From positions 62,001-126,000 of the forward strand of contig CAZFXS010000006.1 of NCBI GenBank assembly GCA_964523395.1: a stretch of 64,000 nt of DNA, read 5' to 3'. Shown here piece by piece: positions 35,251 to 45,562 of this stretch; positions within the stretch are counted from its first letter, which is position 1, and each line of letters opens with the position of its first letter. The notes under the pieces were generated by a model that saw nothing but the letters and a program-made list of their open reading frames with translations, was not told the origin of the DNA and made no database searches. The DNA comes from JANYJZ01 sp964523395 (GTDB taxonomy: Bacteria; Bacteroidota; Ignavibacteria; UBA10030; SZUA-254). A program made the position numbers and the translations under genes.

Positions 35251-38214
35251 AACTGTTCCTTGTCCATCCTTCGATGTTATCTCAAAAACTCCTTCCACAT
35301 CCTCCATCCGTTTCCTCATATTTTTTAATCCGTCACTGAATGCTGAATGCCTTTCCGGCACCATGCCCCTCCCGTTATCTTCAATCCTAAGGTAGAGCAG
35401 ATCGTGTTCAAATTCAGCCTTAATGACTACCTCAGTCGCACCGGCATGTTTTACAATATTATGAGCGGCTTCTTTTGAGACAAGAAAAATATTTCTCCGT
35501 TCGTCGGCTGTCAGCTGAAGAGAGGGAAGCTGTTCCGGGAACTCAAAACGGCAATTGATTTCAACCGATTCAAAGTAGTTTGCGAGATATTCCCTCAGAT
35601 AAAGAATCAAACTGTCAAGCGTATCATGTTTCGGGTTAATGAACCAGACTATTTCATCAAGCGACGCGACAACATCGTGCGCAGTTCCTGAAATCTTTTT
35701 GAGATATTCTTCTGCCGCATCTCGTTTGGTGATATTGCGCTCAAGCAGTTCAGAAAGAATCGCGATTTGCGTCAGGCTTGCGCCGACTTCGTCATGCATA
35801 TCCTTTGAAATGCGGGAACGTTCCCGCTCCAGAGCTTGTTGAGCTTCCATCTCCCGTAATGTCCGCTTCAATGCCCGCGTGGAAATCGCTCGTGCTATGC
35901 CAAATACTGTCAGAAGAAGACAAAGACCCATCACCACCCTGAACCAGGTTGTTTCCCAAAAATATGACGGGACCGTTATTGCCAGCATTGTTTCTTTTCC
36001 ATTCCATTTTCCCTCCGGGACATTTGCCATAACTTTAAAAACATAATTCCCGGGCGCAATATTTGTATAAAATGCCTTGCGGAGTGTGCCGGCGTTATTC
36101 CAGCTATCGTCATTTCCCTCCAATTGATAACGGAAGAGAATCTTCTCGGCACCGGAAAATGCAATACCGGTATAATGAATTTCCAATCTTCGTTTGCCTA
36201 ACGGAAGTGCCATATCCCTGTTTGGAAGGAGTGTATCGCCTTCAGCGATGACCAAATTGATTGTAGGAACTATTTCCCTGGCTTCTGATTGAAGCTTTGC
36301 AGGATCAATAATGACACACCCTTTGACTGTAGCAAAGAACAGCCTGCCATCTTTTGACTTCCACCCCGAAGGCTGGGAACCGCCATTACACTCAACACTT
36401 TTCATTCCATCTTCATACCCATAAGAAGTGCAGTTGATGGTGTTGATCTTTTGATCTGCAAGATCGTTGAGCTCTTGTTTGCGGACGCGAAATACTCCCC
36501 GATTGGAACTCATCCAAAAGTTGCCATCTGCATCGTCGAGAATAGTATAGATAACATTGTCAAACAGTCCGTCTTTTTTCATAATCGGCACAATTGTACC
36601 GTTCCGGATCCGGTTCAAACCTCCGCCATATGTTCCAACCCACACAGTACTGTCATCATCACAAAAGATTGAAAATACTTCGTCACTTGAAAGACCTTCT
36701 GCTATGGAATAATTTTTGATGGTATTCCCCGCAACATGAGAAACCGCACCTTTTGCCGCTATCCAAAAGGATCCGTTGTTCGTTTCAACTATCGAACGAA
36801 TGTTGCCGCTTTCTGTAATCTTTGTGAGACGGCCAGATGCATACCGCAATACTCCTGCACCATATGAACCGATGAGCATATCGCCGTTGCTGCGAATATG
36901 GATCGAGCGGATGGAATAACTATTTAATTGCTTAAGCGCATTATCCGGAGAAAACGCGAATCTTTTACCACCCTGCTCTTTTGGAAGAACCACGATTCCT
37001 TTCATCGTTCCTATGAACAAATTTCCACCGGCATCTTCTTCAATAGAACGCACATGATTTACACCTACATTGTTCCCGAGATTGTACCGACGGATAACCC
37101 CCGTATTGCTCACCTCATTGAGACCATAATCTTTGCTCGCAATCCATAATGTCCCGTCTTTATCTTCATAGACAGCGGTGATATAATCACCGGAAAGCCC
37201 GTCATCGACCGTAATCGTACGGATCGTCTGGTTCCTTAAGCGGTTAATCCCCCCGCCGCGTGTTCCGATCCAAAGATTTCCATCCCTGTCTTCAGTCAAT
37301 GATAACACCCTGTTGCTGGAAAGGCCATCTGTTGTTGTGAACGATGTAAATCTACCGTTGATAAGACGAAAAAGTCCGGCGCCTTCTGTTCCAACCCAGA
37401 GCACTCCGTCACTGTCTTCATACAAACATGAAACCGATTCTGAAACAGGTGCCCCCGGAAACTTACACTGAATGATTTTGGAATCCTCAAGTATACATAA
37501 ACCCTGATTGGTAGCGATCCAACATACTCCCTTACGGTCTTCAAGGATAGTTTTTATAAAACTGACTGCTTGATACGAAACCGGCTCAAAGCTGCCTGCA
37601 TCCGGTAATCTTCGATGGAGCCCGCCGGCTCCGGCAAGAACTGTTCCATTCTTAGTCTCAAACACAGTATACACATTGACCATACCGGAAGGTTGGTGTA
37701 GAGGCTGGCGAATAAATTTTTCTCCCACCATTGAACACAGGCCGAAAGATTCCATGCCAACCCAAAGAGTGTTATCACGACCGGGAGAAATGGAATGCAC
37801 AACATTTCCCGGAAGTCCGTTGATAGTTGAATATGATGTGAATTCCCCGTTAGTTAACTTTCCGAGTCCGCCTCCGCGCGTACCGAACCAGAGGTTCCCG
37901 GAACTGTCTTCCACAAGGGAGGAAATGTCGTTGTTTGTAATCGCAGGTGTATTTTTACTGTCAAAAAGCGTAAACTGCACACCATCAAATCGGACCAATC
38001 CTTCGTCCGTAGCAAGCCATAAATATCCGTCACGGGTTTGATGTAAGGCATGAATTGCAAAGAAGGGAAAGCCGCGATGCACATCCCAAATATCATGGCC
38101 ATACTGTGTTAACGGCTTGGATGGATCAAGTGCATACACACGGCAGATGAAGACAACAAGGACGAGTGTGATCCGTACAGAGTGGAGCACCAACCGTAAC
38201 GGAAGTTGTCTCAT
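35215..38214 (-). CDS. Reg_prop/Y_Y_Y sensor histidine kinase
   Basis: 999 residues. A signal/membrane segment is followed by a two-domain periplasmic beta-propeller of Reg_prop repeats (DGYLWLATDEGLVRFDG, GNLWIGTRGGGINRLRN and many more, residues about 30-640), a Y_Y_Y domain (FRYQLEGNDDSWNNAG, about 660-740), one membrane helix (VVMGLCLLLTVFGIA), a HisKA_3 phosphoacceptor (SRISKDMHDEVGASLTQIA, the His before DEVG) and an HATPase_c domain (NIVKHAGATEVVIK, DNGRGM). The output domain of the hybrid type is absent; the regulator is separate. The start codon overlaps the GT9 stop (ATGA). Propeller kinases of this kind commonly sense glycans. Confidence 0.95.
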   Translation of the reverse strand: MRQLPLRLVLHSVRITLVLVVFICRVYALDPSKPLTQYGHDIWDVHRGFPFFAIHALHQTRDGYLWLATDEGLVRFDGVQFTLFDSKNTPAITNNDISSLVEDSSGNLWFGTRGGGLGKLTNGEFTSYSTINGLPGNVVHSISPGRDNTLWVGMESFGLCSMVGEKFIRQPLHQPSGMVNVYTVFETKNGTVLAGAGGLHRRLPDAGSFEPVSYQAVSFIKTILEDRKGVCWIATNQGLCILEDSKIIQCKFPGAPVSESVSCLYEDSDGVLWVGTEGAGLFRLINGRFTSFTTTDGLSSNRVLSLTEDRDGNLWIGTRGGGINRLRNQTIRTITVDDGLSGDYITAVYEDKDGTLWIASKDYGLNEVSNTGVIRRYNLGNNVGVNHVRSIEEDAGGNLFIGTMKGIVVLPKEQGGKRFAFSPDNALKQLNSYSIRSIHIRSNGDMLIGSYGAGVLRYASGRLTKITESGNIRSIVETNNGSFWIAAKGAVSHVAGNTIKNYSIAEGLSSDEVFSIFCDDDSTVWVGTYGGGLNRIRNGTIVPIMKKDGLFDNVIYTILDDADGNFWMSSNRGVFRVRKQELNDLADQKINTINCTSYGYEDGMKSVECNGGSQPSGWKSKDGRLFFATVKGCVIIDPAKLQSEAREIVPTINLVIAEGDTLLPNRDMALPLGKRRLEIHYTGIAFSGAEKILFRYQLEGNDDSWNNAGTLRKAFYTNIAPGNYVFKVMANVPEGKWNGKETMLAITVPSYFWETTWFRVVMGLCLLLTVFGIARAISTRALKRTLREMEAQQALERERSRISKDMHDEVGASLTQIAILSELLERNITKRDAAEEYLKKISGTAHDVVASLDEIVWFINPKHDTLDSLILYLREYLANYFESVEINCRFEFPEQLPSLQLTADERRNIFLVSKEAAHNIVKHAGATEVVIKAEFEHDLLYLRIEDNGRGMVPERHSAFSDGLKNMRKRMEDVEGVFEITSKDGQGTVVVIKSKIKSKK

Positions 38215-39233
38215 ATCCGCTTCGAGATTTCGTCAAAAACCTCTTTGACGCTGATGAGGTTCATACACTCTAAATACATATCTGCTTCACGAAAACATTT
38301 TGTGGTCCGGCATGGCGAGCACTCAATTTTTTTGAAGAAGAATTTGTGACCCTCTGACTCGGAGTAATTAAACCATACCTCCGGCGGCTCGGGACCGAAT
38401 ATACCAAGCGTGGGCGTTCCCACCGCAACACCAACATGCATAGGACCGCAATCGTTTGCAAGAAATACTTTGCATTGTGAAAGAATGGCTGCGAGCTGGC
38501 GCAACGGCAGAACCGGAAGAGCAGTAATTTTTCCCATGGAATGGTTTGTAATCCAGCGTACCGTTTCAGCATCACCGGGCCCGGCGCTGAGAACAATTTC
38601 GGTTCCTAACTTCGCGCGAACCACATCGATAAGACCCGCAAACGATTCCCTGGGCCATACTTTATTCGGCCACGTCGCTCCGATATGCATTGCAATGACA
38701 GGCTTTGAGATATCCACGTCCTGGTGTTGAAGCCAAATGCGGGCCTCGCGTTTTTCATCATCCGTAAGAAAAATTTCAGTTTTAACATGTGTCATATCGA
38801 CACCAATCGGCTTCACATACTGATAATGAAATTCAATAGCCGGCTTCATCGCGCCATAATCGCCGACGCGGTGCGTGTAAAGCTTCCCTCTTCCTTTCAC
38901 ATCCTTACCGATCCGGACCGGCGCGCCGCTTGCCCGCGCCAGCATTGCGGTTCTCGGGTTAGAGAACATATCGACAACGACATCAAATTTCCGTTTGCGG
39001 AGCAACAACATTACCCGTATCTGTTCTATGATATCAGGTTTTGCGAAATCAAACGGAATAATTTCATTCAGATGCGGATTATGATTGAGCAAGGAAACAG
39101 CTTTCGCGTCACCAAGGTAGGCAATGTACGCATCAGGAAATTTCTCCCGCACAGCGCGGATAATCGGCGTCGTGAGAATAATATCGCCGATATATTTCAT
39201 TCTGGTAAGTAAAATGCGGTTGATAGATTGCAT
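38211..39233 (-). CDS. Glycosyltransferase family 9 (heptosyltransferase-like)
   Basis: 340 residues. N-terminal LLTRMKYIGDIILTTPIIRAV and C-terminal CKVFLANDCGPMHVGVAVGTPTLGIFGP are the ADP-heptose:LPS heptosyltransferase signatures (WaaC/F/Q group). It should add heptose or a similar sugar to the lipopolysaccharide core at the inner membrane. It overlaps the sensor kinase gene by 4 bp on its 3' side. Confidence 0.92.
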   Translation of the reverse strand: MQSINRILLTRMKYIGDIILTTPIIRAVREKFPDAYIAYLGDAKAVSLLNHNPHLNEIIPFDFAKPDIIEQIRVMLLLRKRKFDVVVDMFSNPRTAMLARASGAPVRIGKDVKGRGKLYTHRVGDYGAMKPAIEFHYQYVKPIGVDMTHVKTEIFLTDDEKREARIWLQHQDVDISKPVIAMHIGATWPNKVWPRESFAGLIDVVRAKLGTEIVLSAGPGDAETVRWITNHSMGKITALPVLPLRQLAAILSQCKVFLANDCGPMHVGVAVGTPTLGIFGPEPPEVWFNYSESEGHKFFFKKIECSPCRTTKCFREADMYLECMNLISVKEVFDEISKRI

Positions 39234-39391
39234 GGGATGAAAATAGGGAAGTTACTGCCGAGATGCAAAAGAGAAAAAACGGGATACAAAGAGCTTTAGA
39301 GGAACAATGGAATAGATTCTGGATGCACGGTACAAATTTTCATCTCAAAAACACAAACCGCAAATCTCAAATCTTTATTACTTTTGACTTT

Positions 39392-41665
39392 TCATTTTCT
39401 GATTCGTCCTTCAAACCACTCGCACTTGTCGATGTTATCCGCAATTGCCGTTCTTGATGCTCTGTTCTCTGTATAATCCAGCATTTTCTTAAAATGTCCC
39501 GACGCATGTTCATACTCCCCCAACTCAAAATATGCATCGGCCATCAATCGTTCTTTTGCCGATTCGAGAATTGTTGATGGTAAAGGAGCTGTTAATGAAC
39601 CCAATATTATAATAACAGAATTATAATCTCGCATGCGAAACAGAAATTTTGCTTTCAGCAATTCGACAAGAGGGTTTTGAGTCTGTAATCCGTCAAGAGC
39701 CCGGATCGTTTCCGCATCATCATGTTTACCAATCACTATGGAAGGAAGCCGAACGACAAGAAACGAATCTGACAGTGCTGTCAGCCGGATCGCTACCGCT
39801 TCATTGTAACCATCCGATACATCAAGTCGGAGCAGGTTTGAGTACGCGGTGATAGCGGATTCTATATCACCCCGTATCCAGAGCGCATCGCCGTATAACA
39901 GCAGAAGATTTGTCAGTCCGGCCCTCCGGGCTGAATCATCCGGTTGTATGCGCATTCTTTCAATCACAGTATCGTACTGTTCAGCAGAGTACGCTGAGCG
40001 AATCATGCCTGCATATGCCGCGGTGTTCCAGCTTGTCTGCAATGATTGTCCGAACGCTTCAATTGCTTCAGAAGGTTTATCCTCCGCAAGAAGCCGTGCC
40101 GCATGCTCATTTTGTTTTGCAATAGCGCGGGCACATTCTTTCGCGAAGATTGATGGTCGTTTGAAAAAGAATTCAACATGTGCTCTCCATTCATCCGGAA
40201 CATTTATGTCCGCAATATTCTCTTCCCACTCTCCGATGAGGCTATCATACGATTTACCGTAAACATCTTCGGGTGACGAACCTCCATATATTCTTTTAAA
40301 ATTATCAATGCCGTATTCTTCAATCAGAAACTGACAAAACGACCCCATTGCAACATAACTAATGCCGGAAGACTGCATCGCAAACCCGACAGGATGTATC
40401 AATGCGCTAAAATTATTCACCAACTGAAACTTTTTCATTGCAGCGGCATATTCTGAAATCGTTCTGTTGCCAAAGTCATCATCGACCGCAGTCGCCAGCC
40501 CCTCCGTTAATCCCATATTATAGTGAGCATGAATAATAGGCATCCCAAATTCTCCCGCCATCACATGAACAAGCTCATGTTTCAGCGTTCCTTCCCATGA
40601 ATCATGATTAAGGTGAATCTCATCCCGCCACGGCTTCGCGATATTTGTGTTCCCTGCGCCAATCCATCGTCTCTTTTCATCAGCACTAGGATAGATGTAC
40701 GAATCAATCTTCTTTTCGCCTGACACCCGCAATGCCGTTCGCACCTGATCGTACCGGAATTCATGCATGGCAGTCAGATACCGGATCTCTTCTGCTGTAA
40801 AACTTCCGGTGGAATAATAAATTGTAAAATGTTCCGTCGTTACCGATGAACCCAGCGATGACTGAACTGAAGATGACGTCGATTCAAATCCTAAAGGAAC
40901 ACGGAAAATAAACCCTGCAGCAAGATGAAACATAATCACCAGAAGTACTATCAAGCCGAGCCGGTGGAACCGGAATTGCTTGAACAGAGACATAATATCA
41001 CGCAAACCCTGTCCCGGAATCCTGTACGAGACCGCGAACGAAGAAAACAATAACATAAAAATGGCGGACAGTATTATCAGATACCGGAACAATACAAGAC
41101 GTAGGCTGAGACTCATGCTTTCGTCATACGTGAACCCGGGAAAAAATCCGTAAATAATGTTGTATGAATAAATCGCCGGCGTGAAATATCCAAGGTACAG
41201 AGGATAGAACATGATTATAACCATAACGGCACAATATGCAACAACATATCGCCTCACCATCGTATAGCAAAAAACAAACAAGGCAACCGACCAGAAGGCA
41301 GTAACGACAGGAATCAGCAGATAAAAAAGGAGACCCTCGCCAAATGAACAATTTTTTACAAACAGGCCGGTGCCCAGCGCGAGAAGAAGAGGAATCAGGA
41401 GCAGAAGTGCATTCTGAATAAAGAAGTCTTTTATTGCGGCATCGAAAACCGGCATGGTGATATTTGTTTGCCGTGACCAGCGTTGCTGCAACAGTATCGC
41501 GGAAAGCACAGGCACATAGACAGGAATCACGAACGATATCGCACCTGAGAATTCATAACCAAGATAATTGAACAAAGGGAGGGAAAGAACAATAATACTA
41601 TACAGGGCAAGAAACCCCGCTGTCACGATAACCGGTTTTGTGGTATATGCTGACACAGGATTCAC
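39392..41665 (-). CDS. Polytopic membrane protein with MA-type peptidase domain and TPRs
   Basis: 757 residues. Residues 1-260 hold about seven membrane helices in an ABC-2-permease-like arrangement. Residues 275-480 form an MA-type gluzincin domain with HELVHVMAGEF (HEXXH at 363-367) and GLTEGLATAVDDDF (third ligand Glu388). The rest are TPR-like helices (about 500-750). Start is a GTG with AGGAAGAG upstream. It lies in a run of glycan genes, so envelope maintenance is likely, but the substrate is unknown. The peptidase domain resembles that of the protein at 2222-5212. Confidence 0.75.
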   Translation of the reverse strand: MNPVSAYTTKPVIVTAGFLALYSIIVLSLPLFNYLGYEFSGAISFVIPVYVPVLSAILLQQRWSRQTNITMPVFDAAIKDFFIQNALLLLIPLLLALGTGLFVKNCSFGEGLLFYLLIPVVTAFWSVALFVFCYTMVRRYVVAYCAVMVIIMFYPLYLGYFTPAIYSYNIIYGFFPGFTYDESMSLSLRLVLFRYLIILSAIFMLLFSSFAVSYRIPGQGLRDIMSLFKQFRFHRLGLIVLLVIMFHLAAGFIFRVPLGFESTSSSVQSSLGSSVTTEHFTIYYSTGSFTAEEIRYLTAMHEFRYDQVRTALRVSGEKKIDSYIYPSADEKRRWIGAGNTNIAKPWRDEIHLNHDSWEGTLKHELVHVMAGEFGMPIIHAHYNMGLTEGLATAVDDDFGNRTISEYAAAMKKFQLVNNFSALIHPVGFAMQSSGISYVAMGSFCQFLIEEYGIDNFKRIYGGSSPEDVYGKSYDSLIGEWEENIADINVPDEWRAHVEFFFKRPSIFAKECARAIAKQNEHAARLLAEDKPSEAIEAFGQSLQTSWNTAAYAGMIRSAYSAEQYDTVIERMRIQPDDSARRAGLTNLLLLYGDALWIRGDIESAITAYSNLLRLDVSDGYNEAVAIRLTALSDSFLVVRLPSIVIGKHDDAETIRALDGLQTQNPLVELLKAKFLFRMRDYNSVIIILGSLTAPLPSTILESAKERLMADAYFELGEYEHASGHFKKMLDYTENRASRTAIADNIDKCEWFEGRIRK

Positions 41666-41689
41666 AATAAGACTCTTCCTTAAGAATTA

Positions 41690-43462
41690 TTATTGCGGCA
41701 TCGACTTCAATGCTTCGAGTTTTGCAGTCTGGCCGGTTCGCTGATACATAAATTTGAGAAGTTCAACAACATCCGGCGGGGGAATATACGTAATACTTTT
41801 TTCTTCTATTATCCTGATCGCCCGGTCATAATACTTTGCCGCCATGCTCTGGTCATTCAATGCCTGATCGTAAATCCTTCCTGTTCTGGCATAAAGCTCA
41901 TAGCTTGTTGTATCTGCCGATAACCCCTGAATATATACGCGCAGCGCAAGTTCGGGAAGATTGAATTGTTCATACAATGCGCCTGTCTCAAGATACACAT
42001 CCGGATTTTTCGGATCACGCGATACAAACCTTCCCGAAACTTTCAGCGCATCCTCAAACTGACGTTTGAGTAAGTATGTTTGCTGTAACTTGATGTACCC
42101 TATCTCGTCATCAGGTTTCATCGCAACATATTTTTTAAGAAGGTCAATTGTGTTGTCGTACTTTCCCTTCTCAAAGTAATATCCCGCCAGATTGAAGTAC
42201 GGCCGGGAAGCGGCCGGCTCCTGCGCGATTGCGTCAGCCCATAGTGCTTCACTGTTTCGCCACACGGGAAGACGTAAGAATGACAATATCGCACATATTC
42301 CAAGCAGCGAAGCCATAACAACGACAAATGTTCTTTGCGTTTTACCGAACAACAGGTGCGCTGCGCATGTGAGTGCCAGAATAAATCCTGCAACAGGCGC
42401 ATACAACCTATGCTCCAGAATCGGAACAGCAACAGGGAACAGATTTAGCGTTGGAATTAATCCCGCAGTAAGCCAGAGGATGCCAAACGTGATTGTTCTG
42501 TCACGTTTCCATGACCACCACAAGGAAGCCACAAGCAGAATTACGATAAGATACGAAATGAACGTCCACGGGTTCTCAAGCCAGCGCAGTTTGTCCAGAG
42601 GATGAGCTATGCTCAGATTCACCGGGACAACAAAGAACGAAAAATATTCGCTGACCATCGCCGGCACAAGTTTGAACCGGTTCTCCAGAGGAATAGCACC
42701 GTAAAGTTTTTCCGCGCCGATTATTTCTCCGAAGATTGTCCACCGCACGAACAGATACAGTCCAAGCGACACTGCAAGCATCCCGTTATATCGCACCAAT
42801 GTTCCCTTGAACATATTCCGTAATCGTGTTTTACGGATAACAATCTCATACATCACGGGTAAAACAATAAAAAACGCTGAAGATTCCTTTGTAAAAAGAG
42901 CCAGAAGAAATGAGAGCGCTGAAAGCAGAGTATATTTTTTGGACTGAGAAGGTTGTTCATACTGTTTGACATAAAAGTACATCATCATCACTATAAACAA
43001 TCCCACCATAATATCATTCCGGCCGGCAACCCAGGCAACCGACTCTGTCTGGACAGGATGAATTCCGAACAGCATTCCCGCGGCAAGAGCAATTAATGAC
43101 TGTTTGGTAATCATTTCGACAAGCCTGAAGAGCAGAAATGCCGTGAGAAGATGCAACACCACATTGGTAAGGTGATACCCAAACGGATTTAATTGCCAGA
43201 TTTGAAAATCAATGATGTAACTCGTCACCAGCAGAGGACGATAATAGACGCTTTCACTTCTACGGTTTGCAAAAACATGTGTCGTAAACGTGTGAAAGAC
43301 ATTTGTCAGATCACTGACATACTCTGTGTTTTCCACTACAAGGTCGTAGTCATCATAATTCACAAATTCAAACGAGAGTGTTTGAATATAGACAATGATA
43401 ACTCCCGCGAAGAGAATCAAGGGATAGCGATATTCAGAGAGTTTACCGGGAAGAGATGTCAT
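41690..43462 (-). CDS. TMTC/PMT-like membrane glycosyltransferase with C-terminal TPRs
   Basis: 590 residues. About eleven membrane helices with the GT-C first-loop acidic motif FEFVNYDDYDLVVEN and the YRPLLVTSYIIDF/GYHLTNVVLHLL blocks found in TMTC-type protein O-mannosyltransferases and their bacterial relatives. Residues about 425-585 are tetratricopeptide repeats (FNLAGYYFEKGKYDNTIDLL, ETGALYEQFNLPELALRVY). It likely uses a lipid-linked sugar, which fits the adjacent dolichyl-phosphate-mannose-synthase-like GT2 gene 22 bp upstream. The acceptor is unknown. Confidence 0.8.
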   Translation of the reverse strand: MTSLPGKLSEYRYPLILFAGVIIVYIQTLSFEFVNYDDYDLVVENTEYVSDLTNVFHTFTTHVFANRRSESVYYRPLLVTSYIIDFQIWQLNPFGYHLTNVVLHLLTAFLLFRLVEMITKQSLIALAAGMLFGIHPVQTESVAWVAGRNDIMVGLFIVMMMYFYVKQYEQPSQSKKYTLLSALSFLLALFTKESSAFFIVLPVMYEIVIRKTRLRNMFKGTLVRYNGMLAVSLGLYLFVRWTIFGEIIGAEKLYGAIPLENRFKLVPAMVSEYFSFFVVPVNLSIAHPLDKLRWLENPWTFISYLIVILLVASLWWSWKRDRTITFGILWLTAGLIPTLNLFPVAVPILEHRLYAPVAGFILALTCAAHLLFGKTQRTFVVVMASLLGICAILSFLRLPVWRNSEALWADAIAQEPAASRPYFNLAGYYFEKGKYDNTIDLLKKYVAMKPDDEIGYIKLQQTYLLKRQFEDALKVSGRFVSRDPKNPDVYLETGALYEQFNLPELALRVYIQGLSADTTSYELYARTGRIYDQALNDQSMAAKYYDRAIRIIEEKSITYIPPPDVVELLKFMYQRTGQTAKLEALKSMPQ

Positions 43463-43484
43463 GATTTACGCTTTCGCAGAACCT

Positions 43485-44228
43485 TTAGCCTGAATTCTTT
43501 TTTGAAAAAAGCGGAGACCGCAGCACATACATTTTATGGAGAAGAAACTGCGCCAAAGTGGTCAACGTCCTTAAACCATAGGTGATACTTCTTTGCAAGC
43601 TGATGGATGATGAATTTTCATAATATCGTACCGGAACCGGGACTTCTCCGATACGAAACCCGAATGCCACGCACTGCACCAGCATCTGGCTGTCAAACAC
43701 AAAATCGTCGGAATTGTTTTCCCATGGAATTGTTTCCAGCACATTCCGTGAAAAAGCACGGAAGCCGGTGTGCCATTCTGATAAATTCATTCCGGTTGCA
43801 ATATTTTCGATAAATGTCAGCAGTCTGTTGAATATATATTTATAGAGAGGCATCCCCCCTTCAAGCGCTTCTTTGCGAGTACGTATGCGGGAACCGAGCA
43901 TAACATCGAGGTGCGCGTCCCGGATAAGACCGACAAGATACGGCGTAAGACGGCTGTCATACTGATAATCAGGATGAATCATAACAACAATATCAGCACC
44001 GCGCTCAAGGGCAAGCCGGTAGCATGTTTTCTGGTTTCCGCCGTACCCTTTATTCTGTTCGTGCCTGACAACAGTCAGGCCAAGCCTCTGTGCTACCTCA
44101 ACTGTTTTATCTTTACTTGCATCATCGACAACGATAATTTCATCGAAGGTGCCGGAGGGAATATCTTTCACCGTCGGTTCGAGTGTACGTGCGGCATTGT
44201 ATGCCGGCATGACGGCAATAATCTTCAT
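43485..44228 (-). CDS. GT2 glycosyltransferase, polyprenyl-phosphate sugar synthase type
   Basis: 247 residues. GT-A fold with AVMPAYNAARTLEPTVKDIP, the nucleotide-binding EIIVVDDASKDKTVEVA and the metal site MIHPDYQYD; GSRIRTRKEAL and SEWHTGFRAFSRNVL fit the DPM1-like branch that loads a sugar onto a polyprenyl phosphate. It lies 9 bp after murA and just before the TMTC-like gene, and so may supply its lipid-linked donor. Confidence 0.9.
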   Translation of the reverse strand: MKIIAVMPAYNAARTLEPTVKDIPSGTFDEIIVVDDASKDKTVEVAQRLGLTVVRHEQNKGYGGNQKTCYRLALERGADIVVMIHPDYQYDSRLTPYLVGLIRDAHLDVMLGSRIRTRKEALEGGMPLYKYIFNRLLTFIENIATGMNLSEWHTGFRAFSRNVLETIPWENNSDDFVFDSQMLVQCVAFGFRIGEVPVPVRYYENSSSISLQRSITYGLRTLTTLAQFLLHKMYVLRSPLFSKKNSG

Positions 44229-44237
44229 ATCTGCTTG

Positions 44238-45500
44238 TTAGAATTCCTGACCTGATACCCGCCGGATCTTTGCCCCCAATGCCTGTAACTTCTTTTCAAT
44301 CCGTTCATATCCGCGGTCAAGATGATAGACGCGAAGCACCTCTGTTGTACCGCCGGCAACAAGACCGGCTAATACCAGACTTGCCGAGGCACGAAGATCT
44401 GTTGACATTACTTTCGCGCCCGTAAGTTTTTTTACTCCATGCACAACGGCTGAATTTTTCTCTAATATAATATCGGCGCCAAGGCGGATTAACTCGGGAA
44501 CATGCTTGAAACGATCAAAATAAATCGCATCGGTGATTGTGGACTTCCCTTTCGCGACAGACATCATGGTAATCCATTGTGCTTGCATGTCTGTCGGGAA
44601 GCCCGGATAAATCGCCGTGGTCACGTCAACCGGATGAAGCGCCTTTGGGGCTCTCAACCGAATCCAGTTGTCGCCGACTTCAAGCACACAGCCGGCTTTT
44701 TTCAGTTTGGCAATTTCAGCGGTAAGATGTCCGGGCTTGCAGCGTTCAATCTTGACTGTCCCGCCGGTAATTGCCGCGGCGACAAGGAACGTTCCCGCTT
44801 CAATCCTGTCGGGAATCATAATGTCATCGACAGGTGTTAACGCATCCACTCCTTCAATTTCCAATGTTGGTGTGCCGATACCATCGATGCGCGCGCCCAT
44901 TTTCATGAGGAACTGTGCGAGCGCTGTAATTTCCGGTTCCATCGCGGCATTCTTAATGACACTTGTTCCTTTCGCCAAAACTGCCGCCATCATAACGTTA
45001 CCCGTAGCGCCGACACTCGATACATCAAAATTAATCTTCGCGCCTTTAAGTCGTTTTGCCTTGGCAATGATATATCCCTGTTCAATATCTATTTTCGCGC
45101 CAAGTTTGCGGACGCCTTCAATATGCAGGTTCACCGGACGGGGACCCCATGCGCATCCTCCGGGAAGGGAAACTTTCGCGTGTCCGTACCGGGCAATAAG
45201 GGGTCCAAGAACGTAAATCGAAGCGCGCATTTTCTTAACCTGCTCATACGGCGCTTCGAATTTATTGACACGGAAAGTGTTGAGATTGAGTGATGTGCCG
45301 GTTTTCGACACATCCACTCCCATCATCTGCAGGAGTTTCCCCATTGTTGTGATGTCACGGAGATCGGGAATATTGTCGAATTGATATTTGCCGCTCGCAA
45401 GAAGCGTCGCGGGCATCAGCGCCAGGGCGGCGTTTTTCGCGCCGCTGATTGTTACAGTGCCTTTGAGCGGAGTACCGCCCTGAATGATAAATTTATCCAT
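44238..45500 (-). CDS. murA: UDP-N-acetylglucosamine 1-carboxyvinyltransferase
   Basis: 420 residues. It transfers enolpyruvate from PEP to UDP-GlcNAc, the first committed step of peptidoglycan synthesis. Catalytic Cys116 lies in SLPGGCAWGPRPVNLH; other blocks are ISGAKNAALALMPATLL, PDRIEAGTFLVAAAI and YPGFPTDMQAQ. The cysteine at this position implies sensitivity to fosfomycin. First gene of the run that continues into the GT2 gene. Confidence 0.97.
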   Translation of the reverse strand: MDKFIIQGGTPLKGTVTISGAKNAALALMPATLLASGKYQFDNIPDLRDITTMGKLLQMMGVDVSKTGTSLNLNTFRVNKFEAPYEQVKKMRASIYVLGPLIARYGHAKVSLPGGCAWGPRPVNLHIEGVRKLGAKIDIEQGYIIAKAKRLKGAKINFDVSSVGATGNVMMAAVLAKGTSVIKNAAMEPEITALAQFLMKMGARIDGIGTPTLEIEGVDALTPVDDIMIPDRIEAGTFLVAAAITGGTVKIERCKPGHLTAEIAKLKKAGCVLEVGDNWIRLRAPKALHPVDVTTAIYPGFPTDMQAQWITMMSVAKGKSTITDAIYFDRFKHVPELIRLGADIILEKNSAVVHGVKKLTGAKVMSTDLRASASLVLAGLVAGGTTEVLRVYHLDRGYERIEKKLQALGAKIRRVSGQEF

Positions 45501-45562
45501 CGTCTCTTTCTAAAATTGCACAGGCAAGATAGCAGAAATGAGCTAAAAATGCAATGAGATTT

